Below, piece after piece: positions 13,377 through 21,419 of a stretch of DNA of 28,198 nt; within the stretch, counting starts at the first letter, position 1, and every line of letters begins with the position of its first letter. The position numbers and the translations under genes were made by a program. The notes under the pieces were generated by a model, which was not told where the DNA came from, did no database searches, and saw only the letters and a list, made by a program, of their open reading frames with translations. This DNA comes from a virus. The stretch lies in the IMG/VR virus record IMGVR_UViG_3300035698_010569, positions 1-28,198 of that record; one strand, given 5' to 3'.

Positions 13377-13392
13377 CCAACGAAGGTGTAAT

Positions 13393-13824
13393 ATGACAGT
13401 AACAAGAGCAACTCTAAGAACAAGTGCATGGGATACAGTTTACACATATTTACAGACTACAAACCCTATTTCTACTAATAATATATTTTCAGCATGGAAC
13501 TCACAACTTGTAAAAGATAATGGTGGGTATCCAATAGTGATTATTTCACCACCTAAACCATCATTCAACAAATTGACGATGGCTGGTAATTACACTAACT
13601 CTGAAGTTGATATGTTTATTGAAGTTTATCATAATTCATCACAAAATTGTAAAGCGTTAGCAGATGAAGTTACTGCAAAGTTATTAGCAGGGAGAATCAC
13701 CTTTGCTGGTCAGAGGCTAAAGAATATGCAAATTGATGGTGGGGATGCAGATACTTGGCAAGAAGGTATCAAGAAAATCCACAAGATAAGTTTCAATATA
13801 ACATTCAGATATGTGAGTGAGTAA
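13393..13824 (+). CDS. Putative tail terminator / tail completion protein
   Basis: A 143-aa protein after GGTG (13384-13387). The layout is that of gp17/gpU-type tail terminators: an N-terminal helix (RTSAWDTVYTYLQT), a strand with YPIVIISPPKP, a strand SEVDMFIEVYH, a helix with CKALADEVTAKLLAG, and closing strands ending KIHKISFNITFRYVSE. These cap the tail tube and join it to the head. The order next to gp10-like and tube genes fits. Confidence 0.6.
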   Translation: MTVTRATLRTSAWDTVYTYLQTTNPISTNNIFSAWNSQLVKDNGGYPIVIISPPKPSFNKLTMAGNYTNSEVDMFIEVYHNSSQNCKALADEVTAKLLAGRITFAGQRLKNMQIDGGDADTWQEGIKKIHKISFNITFRYVSE

Positions 13825-14312
13825 TGGTAAGGTTAAAAACCAAAAACTGGAATATGACCATCAAGAAGATAAATATTGCAGCTAAAGGCATAAAATCTAA
13901 CTTGGCAGTATTCAACGCATCTAAAACTTTCAAAAGTTATGTTCGACAAAACATCACAGCTTTAGGGCATGACCCTGGTGGTAAAAACCACAATACACCA
14001 ACTCAATTGATCAGTTTATTACAAGGTCCAGAGAAAAGTGATAAGGGTTATGATGTTTCAATGAAGAAGTATATCACACAATCCAAATCCACTAACAAAT
14101 CTTACAATCTTGCACAGATTGTTGAGACTGGTACATACCAACATTTTATTCCTAAATATGTTAATGGTAATTTGGTTGGTGTTGCTAACCATCCAGGAAG
14201 TGTAGGAAGATGGTTCTGGAAAAGAGCTGTGAAAAGGTTCAACCAAGAATTTGATGATTTGATGAATGATGAAGTGTCTAAAGAGACGAAATTAAAATTT
14301 ACAAAAAAATAA
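13824..14312 (+). CDS. HK97 gp10-like tail/neck component
   Basis: A 162-aa basic protein whose start overlaps the preceding stop by one base. Family-like features are the N-terminal helix with basic residues, LAQIVETGTYQHF (95-107), a later HPGSVGRWFWKRAVKRF (123-139) and a C-terminal helix, matching the 'a..vE.GT......HPG....f...A' pattern of HK97-gp10-like neck/tail-completion proteins. The gene lies between terminator-like and tail tube genes, as usual for siphoviruses. Confidence 0.65.
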   Translation: MVRLKTKNWNMTIKKINIAAKGIKSNLAVFNASKTFKSYVRQNITALGHDPGGKNHNTPTQLISLLQGPEKSDKGYDVSMKKYITQSKSTNKSYNLAQIVETGTYQHFIPKYVNGNLVGVANHPGSVGRWFWKRAVKRFNQEFDDLMNDEVSKETKLKFTKK

Positions 14313-14327
14313 TACGGAGAAAATAAA

Positions 14328-15044
14328 ATGGTAACACATTATGAAGGTGAAGATGTAATAATTACATTTGAAAAAGAAGGAAGTGCGACTATCAGCAATG
14401 TTGATGGTAAAGTATTAAATTGGAATTTATCTGGTGGGTCTCAACCTACTGATGAAGTATTCGCTTTTGGAAATAAAACATTTAACATACAAAAACCAAG
14501 AGAGAAATTCCAAATTGAATTTGAAGTTATGATTAACAATACTGATTTTGATTTTATTCAGTTTGGTTCATACAAAGCAACAGATACATTATCCACTTCA
14601 AACAAGTTGATAATGAGTGATCAAGCAACATCTAGGTGGAGAGTAGTTTTCTGGTTCCAAGATGCACAGTATCATACAAAAACAGGTACAATAGTTGTCC
14701 CTTCAAAAGCTCAAAGCATATACCGAATGATTTGTGTAGATGTTAAATCAGTAACATTCGACAAAGAGTTTGCAGCAGACGAATATATGAAAGGTACTCT
14801 AACACTTGAGTTCTCTTCAACAGATGAACTTGGAAACCCTAACTTCATTGAACAGGAAGGAATCCATACAGGTGGAACTACTTCAACTCTTCTAGCTAGT
14901 ATGACTACAACTGCAGTTGATGCAGCAAGTAATGTAGGATTATTGGATAAAGCTAAAGGGTATCTTACTTGGACAGCAGCAGTAGGAACAACTGCAGCAG
15001 CATGGACAGCAGGAACTACAGCTACTAGATACAGGAAGGTCTAA
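14328..15044 (+). CDS. Major tail tube protein
   Basis: A 238-aa beta-rich protein. It has a tube-protein-like N-terminal half with strands and a C-terminal Ala/Thr-rich extension (TAAVGTTAAAWTAGTTATR). The position, after the completion proteins and before the chaperone/tape-measure genes, strongly suggests the tube subunit. No sheath gene follows, so the tail is probably non-contractile. GGAG (14315-14319 region) precedes ATG 14328. Confidence 0.65.
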   Translation: MVTHYEGEDVIITFEKEGSATISNVDGKVLNWNLSGGSQPTDEVFAFGNKTFNIQKPREKFQIEFEVMINNTDFDFIQFGSYKATDTLSTSNKLIMSDQATSRWRVVFWFQDAQYHTKTGTIVVPSKAQSIYRMICVDVKSVTFDKEFAADEYMKGTLTLEFSSTDELGNPNFIEQEGIHTGGTTSTLLASMTTTAVDAASNVGLLDKAKGYLTWTAAVGTTAAAWTAGTTATRYRKV

Positions 15045-15194
15045 ATGAAATCTGAACTTATATCCTACACTCGTAGAAAGGGTGATATGCTTATTGCAGG
15101 AAAGTATAAGTTAGAAGATTTTATTAAACGGTTTCCTGAAGAAGCAGCTAAAAGGGGTTTAATTAATAAACCCAAGAAAACTAAGAAAGATTAG
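15045..15194 (+). CDS. Small basic protein, 49 aa
   Basis: ATG 15045 follows the tube stop directly. The sequence has clear coding character: an N-terminal segment with GDMLIAGKYKLEDFIKRFPE and a Lys-rich tail (NKPKKTKKD). It is below usual ORF cutoffs. Function unknown; it belongs to the tube transcript and precedes a poly-T terminator. Confidence 0.55.
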   Translation: MKSELISYTRRKGDMLIAGKYKLEDFIKRFPEEAAKRGLINKPKKTKKD

Positions 15195-15219
15195 TTATTT
15201 TTTATTTTTTTTTAATTTT
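15195..15219 (+). terminator. Poly-T terminator after the tail tube genes
   Basis: Two near-continuous T runs (TTATTTTTTATTTTTTTTTAA) follow the stop at 15194 with no stable hairpin. Archaeal RNA polymerase terminates at such U-rich stretches. The highly expressed tube genes would be insulated from the glycosyltransferase genes. Confidence 0.55.
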
Positions 15220-15225
15220 GATTTG

Positions 15226-15828
15226 ATGGATGTGATAGATATGATATATGAAGAATATGGTCAATATAGCGATGTAAAAATTGCAATAGTTATTCCTTAC
15301 AGACCTGGGAATAGAGAAATAGCAACAAAAGCAGCAAAGTTATCCATTGCGAGAGCAGGAATGCATTGTAAAGTATATACAATACAAGATGCTAACAAAA
15401 AAGGCTGGGTAAATGCACAGAATTGGGCATTTAATAATCTGGAATTTGATTTCTACATTTATTCTTGTGACGATTATGTTCCTTGCAGGAACTTTTTATC
15501 AAGGGCATATGTTGCACATTTAGGTACCAATAAACAAGTTGTTGCTTTCAATGATGGCAAGTGGGATGGTGCAATGGCAACAGTCGCTCTTGTTAAAAAA
15601 GAATTTGCAGAGACTTTAGAAGATGGCAACTTATTCTGCAAAGGATACTTTGGAAATTATGGGGATCCAGAATTAACTGACCATGCAATGCATGCAGGAC
15701 AATATGCTTATTTAGCAGATGTACCTTTCATGGAAGTTGAATATGAAAAAGAAATCAACCCTCATGTGAATGCAAAAGATAGGACTACATATCTGGCAAG
15801 ACCTTATACTCACAAGAGGTTCTCCTAA
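15226..15828 (+). CDS. GT-A (family 2-like) glycosyltransferase
   Basis: A 200-aa enzyme. VKIAIVIPYRPGNR (17-30) is the nucleotide-binding start of a GT-A Rossmann-like fold; D55 (QDANKKGW) and the DXD-like CDDYV (81-85) fit the sugar-nucleotide and metal sites. ATG 15226 is preferred to TTG 15223; no clear ribosome binding site is seen after the poly-T run. The gene lies between the tail tube and chaperone genes and is followed by a second glycosyltransferase, an unusual insertion in a tail operon. Donor and acceptor sugars cannot be told. Confidence 0.7.
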   Translation: MDVIDMIYEEYGQYSDVKIAIVIPYRPGNREIATKAAKLSIARAGMHCKVYTIQDANKKGWVNAQNWAFNNLEFDFYIYSCDDYVPCRNFLSRAYVAHLGTNKQVVAFNDGKWDGAMATVALVKKEFAETLEDGNLFCKGYFGNYGDPELTDHAMHAGQYAYLADVPFMEVEYEKEINPHVNAKDRTTYLARPYTHKRFS

Positions 15829-15878
15829 TGGAATCAGATAGATTTAGTCCTTTAATCAAATTCGGAGCTAAGAAATGA
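15828..15878 (+). CDS. Possible 16-aa coupling peptide
   Basis: ATG 15828 overlaps the previous stop and the frame ends in an ATGA overlap with the next gene (ATG 15875). The peptide, MESDRFSPLIKFGAKK, may serve only to couple translation of the two glycosyltransferase genes. Confidence 0.25.
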   Translation: MESDRFSPLIKFGAKK

Positions 15879-16858
15879 AATTTTGTCATGCAATGATTGG
15901 AAGGGAAGTCCCTAAGAATATTAAAGATACATTAAACGAACAACCAGCTAGGTCTGGAATGTATAATTGGATATTTGCATTACAAGGTGGTATTGAACCT
16001 TTCTGGAAATTGAAAGAGCATGTAGATGATTATGATGTTATTCAAGTAAATATGTCTCCAAAGGATATGCCAATGATTCCTGAGTTAGAAAGATTAACTA
16101 GGAACAGTTCAACGCAACTTGTTTTGAATAATGATTATGTTTGTGAGTATTGGGGTAAATTCAATATCTCTCCACTACATTATCAACAAGTGCAGAGAAT
16201 GGGTGATATGGTATTCACTACTGAAAAACATCAAGCTAGTAATATGATTGATGGGACTTATCTTATGACTCATCCATCCGATACTCATGCTTTAAAGAAG
16301 TTAGGTACTAATCAGTCAAGAAATAGTCTTGGATTTGTTTATCATTGGTGGTCTGGACAAACATACTTACCTCATTTAATTATGGAAAAAGCTAAGAAGA
16401 AGTTTGGATTTGATCAGACTAATGTGTTAAGTTTCAACAATCACACTGCTGAAATGAGTAGTTGGTGTAGTACTATGTTTGATAAGATTGCACCCGTTAT
16501 GCCTTTCCCAGAATTTGCACAATTTATTCAAGGTGAGAGGTTGGTGTACGATCCGAATCAATATCATACTTATGGAAGGAATGGTGTAGAGTTAGCTTGT
16601 TGGAAGAAACCAGTTGTTGGAAGTAACAGAGTATTTTCTTACAATAAACTGTTCCCAGAATTAACAATTGACCCATTTGATAGGCATGATACTATGAATA
16701 AGATGGAAAAAGCATTAGGTGACACTGATGACATTGTTAATCAAGCATACAAAGATGTGGAATATTTCAATTACAAAAATTCAGTTAAAAGGTTCAAAGC
16801 GAACTTAGAAACTGCAACTGACCGTGGTGGTCGAGACTGGTACATGAAAAATGGATAA
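15875..16858 (+). CDS. GT-B-like glycosyltransferase
   Basis: A 327-aa protein. The C-terminal third contains FAQFIQGERLVYDP (214-227) and the motif GRNGVELACWKKPVVGS (234-250), matching the 'EA.a.g.PVv.s' donor-binding loop of GT4-like GT-B enzymes, with E239 as the conserved acid. The N-terminal half reads as a divergent acceptor domain (DYDVIQVNMSPKD). ATGA overlaps link it to its neighbours. Probably it works with the GT-A enzyme upstream on a viral or host-surface glycan. Confidence 0.6.
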   Translation: MKFCHAMIGREVPKNIKDTLNEQPARSGMYNWIFALQGGIEPFWKLKEHVDDYDVIQVNMSPKDMPMIPELERLTRNSSTQLVLNNDYVCEYWGKFNISPLHYQQVQRMGDMVFTTEKHQASNMIDGTYLMTHPSDTHALKKLGTNQSRNSLGFVYHWWSGQTYLPHLIMEKAKKKFGFDQTNVLSFNNHTAEMSSWCSTMFDKIAPVMPFPEFAQFIQGERLVYDPNQYHTYGRNGVELACWKKPVVGSNRVFSYNKLFPELTIDPFDRHDTMNKMEKALGDTDDIVNQAYKDVEYFNYKNSVKRFKANLETATDRGGRDWYMKNG

Positions 16859-17198
16859 AGATATAACAATTAACAAAACTATGATTGAACTTATGCAATG
16901 GATTACTAATAAGGCTAAGTGTAGAGAGATCGTTACCCCTGAACCTTATTTATGGTTGCCTAAGATGCCACCTATGAAAAAGGATTACAAGGTTACATTC
17001 ATTCATAATGTGAGTAAGGTTGAAGACATCCCTACAGATTGTGACACATCATTGTATGTCACATCTAAGGACATAACATTTTACCAATACTATGAACGAT
17101 TCAAGAATGTGATAGATGACTTTCTAATCTACAATGTTGGCGAATGGTTAGTGTTAGAAGTAAGTGTTAAAAAGGGCAAAGGACCTAAAATAGAATAG
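16851..17198 (+). CDS. Hypothetical protein, 115 aa
   Basis: It overlaps the second glycosyltransferase gene by 8 bases. An alpha/beta sequence with a Pro-rich middle (TPEPYLWLPKMPPMKK) and a FIHNVSKVEDIPTDCD segment, which could be part of a Rossmann-like strand/loop. No family recognised. It may be an accessory of the glycosylation genes or a tail gene. Confidence 0.55.
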   Translation: MDKDITINKTMIELMQWITNKAKCREIVTPEPYLWLPKMPPMKKDYKVTFIHNVSKVEDIPTDCDTSLYVTSKDITFYQYYERFKNVIDDFLIYNVGEWLVLEVSVKKGKGPKIE

Positions 17199-17210
17199 AG
17201 GTTATTGAAT

Positions 17211-17513
17211 ATGGTAGATGAAGAGATTAAGAAACGAGTTGAAGGAATTGCTACAATCAATTTTAGTATTTCTAAGTGTCCTGTAAAAGTATATGAAGAG
17301 TTTGTTCAGTTTTGTAAAGAAGAGACTGGCGATAACTATGCTTTTGGACTTAAAATGGCGTGTGAAGCGTTAAAAGGGAATGTTAAAGATGCAGTTTTGT
17401 TCCAGAATCATTTGGAACTGAAAGATCGAGTAATGGTTCTTGAAAACAAATTGAATGAAAGAAAAGTAGAAAGTGTGGACAAAATTGTCCCTAAGACTTT
17501 CGGGAGTAAATGA
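17211..17513 (+). CDS. Coiled-coil protein, 100 aa
   Basis: ATG 17211 is chosen over TTG 17205 because GAGGT (17197-17201) lies nine bases upstream. The N-terminal half contains CPVKVYEEFVQFCKEETGDN, resembling the start of a ribbon-helix-helix or small helical domain; the C-terminal half (ELKDRVMVLENKLNERK) is a coiled coil. It could be a small DNA-binding or assembly factor. It is ATGA-coupled to the tail chaperone gene. Confidence 0.55.
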   Translation: MVDEEIKKRVEGIATINFSISKCPVKVYEEFVQFCKEETGDNYAFGLKMACEALKGNVKDAVLFQNHLELKDRVMVLENKLNERKVESVDKIVPKTFGSK

Positions 17514-17938
17514 AAATGAATGATATGTTAGATAGGCACATAGTAAAAGGTTTCCAAGTTGAAATCGAAACAAATGGTGTTAAAGATACACTAATTTTAC
17601 AAACATTACCAACACTTTATCTTGCAGATTGTTTTTGGATTATGAATTCAATCAAAGCAACTAATGTTAAAGAAGCAGATTCTGACGAAGTTAAATTAGA
17701 GAAAATGAATAAAGCTTATACAGAGGAGTTTTTCATTAAAGGTTCTAGGATTGTTCATGATTGTTTGAAATTATCCATGCCTGAAAAAGACCCAGAGTCA
17801 ATTAAATTATTCGCTACTCAAAAGTTCTGGGAATTGTTAAATCCCATTATTGAAGGTTGTATGATGACTCCTGAACTAAGAAAGAAAGCTGAACATTTGC
17901 AAAAAGCTAGAGCAAAAGCAAATGAGCATAAAGAGTAG
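17510..17938 (+). CDS. Tail assembly chaperone (G-like)
   Basis: A 142-aa protein directly upstream of the tape measure pair. Strand-rich N-terminus (GFQVEIETNGVKDTLILQTL) and helical C-terminus, like siphovirus tail chaperones that coat the tape measure before tube assembly. Its end overlaps the next gene by 17 bases in the +1 frame; siphoviruses often link these two genes by ribosomal frameshifting (lambda G/GT). Confidence 0.6.
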   Translation: MKMNDMLDRHIVKGFQVEIETNGVKDTLILQTLPTLYLADCFWIMNSIKATNVKEADSDEVKLEKMNKAYTEEFFIKGSRIVHDCLKLSMPEKDPESIKLFATQKFWELLNPIIEGCMMTPELRKKAEHLQKARAKANEHKE

Positions 17939-18137
17939 GCTTGACAAGCTCAAAAAAGAAGATAAGAAAGATCCAATTGTTTATCTTTATTATACACTTG
18001 CTAAGGAATTTGGTTGGGATTACCATCAGGTAAATGCCTTACCTATTCCTTATGTTTTATCCATGGTTGGTGCTATAACGGACCAAGCTAATGAAGAACA
18101 AAAACAAATGAAAAAGAGTCAAAGAAGAAAACGATGA
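17922..18137 (+). CDS. Tail assembly chaperone (T-like)
   Basis: A 71-aa protein with LAKEFGWDYHQVNALPIPYV (27-46) and a basic, Gln/Lys-rich C-terminal helix. The 'GW....v..LP..yv' pattern is typical of the short second chaperone open frame in siphoviruses. It has its own ATG (17922) inside the previous gene, so either reinitiation or a +1 shift could produce it. It is followed at once by the tape measure gene. Confidence 0.65.
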   Translation: MSIKSRLDKLKKEDKKDPIVYLYYTLAKEFGWDYHQVNALPIPYVLSMVGAITDQANEEQKQMKKSQRRKR

Positions 18138-19942
18138 GCAACCAAGCAGATTTCAAAATCCTTTTTGGAGAACAAGGAGGAAAACAACTTGCAGCTACTA
18201 TGAGTATGGTAGCTAGAAATATGAAATCTGTTGGTGCAAATGTTAAATCTTTCGATAGATTAGCTTTGACTGCTAAAAAGGCAACTTCTAAATTAGACGC
18301 AACTAACAAAAAGATTACTGCACAATCTGCTGCACTGAGAACGGCTCAGATTGCTCAGATTGGTATGGCTAAATCTGAAAAGAATCTTTTCAAGGGCAAG
18401 AAAGAATCTATAGATAAGTTAATGCAAACTAGGATTAAAGACAGACAGTCTGTGAAGTCTGCTACTAATGCTATGAGGGAACAAGCTAAAGTAGTAAAGA
18501 AAAGTAGGCAAGGTGTTATAGACAATCAAGTTCTTGCAGCTTCTCAAGCTAAAGCTGTTAAATCAGGGATGGCACTTAAAGCAAAAGATTCTAAACTGTC
18601 TGATAAAATCCAAGGTCAAGAGTTAGCTGCTAATAGACACAGGGCAGAAACTGCTGGACCAGGTGGTTCAGGATTAGCTAAGCTAGGTGATGTAGCTACT
18701 ATGAATAGTGAACAGTTCAAAAGGTTCACATTATCTGGTGGTAAAACTTCTGGTATGATGGCTGGTATGGCTAGTAAAACAAGATTATTAACTCAAGGAT
18801 TAGGAAAATTTAGAATGGAACTCTTAGGAGTAATGTTCTTTGGTCAAGCAGTTGCAGGTATGATTGGGAAAATGGCAAGACCTGCAGCAGAGATGTTAGG
18901 CATATTCGATTTATTAAACATCACTTTAGGTATGTTATTTCTACCAATAATGCTGGAAATATTACCTTATGTTTTAAAATTTATGAATTATATATTAGGT
19001 ATAGATGAAGATACAAGAAAATGGATAGGTGGTCTCCTATTATTAGTAGGTGCGCTCTTCACAGTTTTAGCTGTTTTTGGAATGGTAGCACTAGGTATAG
19101 GTTCATTAATTACTTTGTTTACTGGAACTGGAGCGTTAGTTGGATTAACTGCTATTTTTGCAGGATTTGGTACAGCATTAATGACTGCAGCACCATGGAT
19201 TGCAGTATTGATAGCAGTTTGGATGACTGATTTAGGTGGATTCCAAGACTTTCTAATAAGTACATTTGATGTCATATTCATAACAATCAAAGAAGTATTT
19301 GGTGATTTATTCGAAGTAGTTACAGAGATGTTTGCAGGAATAGGTGCATTATTATCTGGAGACTTTGATGAAGCTACTAAACATTTTGAAACAGCTTTAG
19401 CAACATGGAAAGCTGTAGCATTAAAAGCATTTATGGGCATAGGTGCAGTATTATACAATGTGTTTGCTTGGGTAGTAAATGCAATCATGCAATTATTCTA
19501 TGTAGTTCTTGTGGGTGGAATACTTTTTGCAATGTCAGAATTAATGACTAAACTTCAAGAGATATTGATAAAGATTTCAGCAGCTGCTAAGAAAGTAGGT
19601 TTGAGTCAAATAGCTAGGGATACTTCAGACTATGCTAATTTATTAGGCACAGGTGCTGCAGGGTTAGATAGTGGAAGAGATTTCTTAAAAGGCGCTGCAG
19701 AAGATGCAGCTTTAGGATATTTAACAGGTGATGATATTAAAGCAGGTTTTGATGTAATTGATAAATTAGCAGCAGCTAAACCTAATGATTTTGTAGCACC
19801 TGATGATTTTGTAGGACCTCTAACAGCTGCACAAGGAACAGGACCTCAATTACCTAAAATAATTGTAGAAGTGAAAACTGCTGCAGATACAACCACTCAA
19901 GAAGTAAATAATAATACAGGATCGGTGACAGGCTCATGGTAA
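18134..19942 (+). CDS. Tape measure protein
   Basis: A 602-aa protein. Residues 1-200 are charged helix (many Lys, Ala, Gln, Ser; coiled-coil-like). Residues about 225-370 hold several hydrophobic, Gly-rich membrane-type segments (MLGIFDLLNITLGMLFLPIM; LLLLVGALFTVLAVFGMVAL), with another near 435-470. The C-terminus is polar. This is the usual profile of tape measure proteins, which set tail length and may enter the host membrane during DNA delivery. By the usual rule of about 0.15 nm per residue the tail would be near 90 nm. Confidence 0.85.
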   Translation: MSNQADFKILFGEQGGKQLAATMSMVARNMKSVGANVKSFDRLALTAKKATSKLDATNKKITAQSAALRTAQIAQIGMAKSEKNLFKGKKESIDKLMQTRIKDRQSVKSATNAMREQAKVVKKSRQGVIDNQVLAASQAKAVKSGMALKAKDSKLSDKIQGQELAANRHRAETAGPGGSGLAKLGDVATMNSEQFKRFTLSGGKTSGMMAGMASKTRLLTQGLGKFRMELLGVMFFGQAVAGMIGKMARPAAEMLGIFDLLNITLGMLFLPIMLEILPYVLKFMNYILGIDEDTRKWIGGLLLLVGALFTVLAVFGMVALGIGSLITLFTGTGALVGLTAIFAGFGTALMTAAPWIAVLIAVWMTDLGGFQDFLISTFDVIFITIKEVFGDLFEVVTEMFAGIGALLSGDFDEATKHFETALATWKAVALKAFMGIGAVLYNVFAWVVNAIMQLFYVVLVGGILFAMSELMTKLQEILIKISAAAKKVGLSQIARDTSDYANLLGTGAAGLDSGRDFLKGAAEDAALGYLTGDDIKAGFDVIDKLAAAKPNDFVAPDDFVGPLTAAQGTGPQLPKIIVEVKTAADTTTQEVNNNTGSVTGSW

Positions 19943-20442
19943 CTCAACCAAGTGAAGTAGTAACAATAACCAGGGATGGACAATCAGTAGACATATTACT
20001 AAAACCTAGTGGTGTAGCTTTTTCGATGGATAAACAATTGAAAGAGATTAATGTACCCAACAATGCTGAGGCACCCAACACATTATTAGTGGATATGGGG
20101 AAACTTAAACAGGCAATGACATTCAATGGATACATTCATAATCAACCTGATGATACAGGTTGGGATAAAAAATCTAGATTAAGAAAGATGCTTTCCTCAT
20201 CTGGTGCAATATCTTTGAAATGGGACGCTAATGACCCTGACCAATGGTCTGGTGGTTCAGTAGGTTCAGGTAATTGGACAGGTTTCGCAGGAAATTTAAT
20301 GAAAGCAGAAATCAAAGAAGTTAATGAGACTTTGTTTGGTTCAGGTCCTTTGTTAGATGTTAGTGGGAATATAGTATTCAAAGCATTCGAGATTCAAATA
20401 GTATTCGCAGTAGGGGACACAATTTCAATCAAATCAACATGA
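19936..20442 (+). CDS. Distal tail-like protein
   Basis: A 168-aa beta-rich protein starting within the end of the tape measure gene. Features: an N-terminal 'VVTITRDGQSVDILLKPSG' strand pair, LLVDMGKLKQAMTFNGYIH (50-68) and a C-terminal strand run (AFEIQIVFAVGDTISIK). The 'l.dlG....i.i.G....' pattern and position after the tape measure fit Dit-like or related proteins at the tail tip that anchor the hub. Confidence 0.55.
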   Translation: MVTQPSEVVTITRDGQSVDILLKPSGVAFSMDKQLKEINVPNNAEAPNTLLVDMGKLKQAMTFNGYIHNQPDDTGWDKKSRLRKMLSSSGAISLKWDANDPDQWSGGSVGSGNWTGFAGNLMKAEIKEVNETLFGSGPLLDVSGNIVFKAFEIQIVFAVGDTISIKST

Positions 20443-21419
20443 GATGGCAAGATGTTAGAGACTTAGGATTAGGTCTATTCAAGAAACAGAACAGATCAAG
20501 AACACTTTGGATAGGTGGCAGTACATCATTTTTAGGATTAATTGCAATGTTACTAATGTTATCTGGAACTTCTGAAGTACATACTGATAATGGGTGTGTT
20601 GGTGAATATGGTAACTATACTGTTTGTGAAGAATATCTTAATTTTACTACTACTTATTGGGCATTTAAGTTTGAAGATTCATTTGAATTGATACAAACTC
20701 AACCCAAGATACACTATGAAGTTTATGTTCCTGCTAGGGGCAAAGGTAATTGGAGATTATGGAACATTACCAAAGACGGAATTAAAAGGAACAATAAGAA
20801 TTATCCTACTAACAAATTCAAAATAGTATTTTACAAGGAAGCATGGCAAGAAGTTAAATGGTGGAGTGATTCACTTGGTGTACCTGATCCTATTTTGAAA
20901 GCTAAGAACTTTAAACTAAAGTCGCCTTGTATTGAGAATAAAACTGTTCAGCATTTGAACTTTACTACTTGTTGGAATGTCACTTATGACATTAATGTCA
21001 CTTGTTATCCAGATTGGAACACAACTTGTGAACATTGTGAAGTGTTTGCAAACAGTACACAACACTGCTGGAATGAAGAAAGTTATACAAGACAATATTG
21101 TAATTCTACTTATTATTATACAACTGAATGTGCAAAGAGAGATCCTAGACAATTCCTAAAATATGGAAACGAATATGTTTTGACTAAAGAAGAATTAAAC
21201 ATTTACTGTTCACAAGAAAAAGTGAGAATTATCTGTGACGAATGTCCTGATGAAACTGGTGAAAATGATGCTAACTGTGATGGTAAGATTCAACTTGGAG
21301 AAACTGGTGTTCAGTTTAGAAAGAATAAACCACCAAGAGAATTTGGTTTTAATGGTGAACGGGTAATTAAGAAGAAGATTGGAAAATATTTCGGATTGAA
21401 ATGGGGTAGTTTCAAATGA
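20439..21419 (+). CDS. Membrane-anchored, Cys-rich glycoprotein
   Basis: A 326-aa protein with a basic N-terminus and one membrane span (about 23-43, WIGGSTSFLGLIAMLLMLSG), so the rest should face outside. The ectodomain has many cysteines and about ten N-X-S/T sequons (NYT, NFT, NIT, NKT, NVT, NTT, NST), mostly in its middle. The C-terminus contains a short acidic loop (DETGENDANCDGKIQLGE), like a dockerin/EF-hand-type calcium motif. It is ATGA-coupled to the tail genes. It could act in host recognition, superinfection exclusion or egress; none is shown by sequence. Confidence 0.7.
   Translation: MRWQDVRDLGLGLFKKQNRSRTLWIGGSTSFLGLIAMLLMLSGTSEVHTDNGCVGEYGNYTVCEEYLNFTTTYWAFKFEDSFELIQTQPKIHYEVYVPARGKGNWRLWNITKDGIKRNNKNYPTNKFKIVFYKEAWQEVKWWSDSLGVPDPILKAKNFKLKSPCIENKTVQHLNFTTCWNVTYDINVTCYPDWNTTCEHCEVFANSTQHCWNEESYTRQYCNSTYYYTTECAKRDPRQFLKYGNEYVLTKEELNIYCSQEKVRIICDECPDETGENDANCDGKIQLGETGVQFRKNKPPREFGFNGERVIKKKIGKYFGLKWGSFK
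20978..21000 (+). repeat. 23-bp TGTCA-triplet element inside a gene
   Basis: TGTCA-CTTA-TGACA-TTAA-TGTCA, same spacing as 6568 and 13354. Here it is in frame with the repeated Asn-Val-Thr sequons of the glycoprotein gene, so coding constraint could explain it. Confidence 0.4.

Noticed and set aside
15195-15225. TATA promoter in the T-rich run before the first glycosyltransferase
   Set aside because: The sequence is nearly pure T with no BRE-like purine stretch; a terminator explains it better.
16719-16735. Fourth TGTCA-type element
   Set aside because: TGACA-CTGA-TGACA has the right spacing but both half-sites in the same orientation and lies in coding sequence for Gly-Asp-Thr-Asp-Asp.
18988-19488. 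166-aa ORF on the minus strand
   Set aside because: Lies wholly inside the tape measure gene; low-complexity Asn/Ala/Pro composition typical of a shadow of hydrophobic codons.
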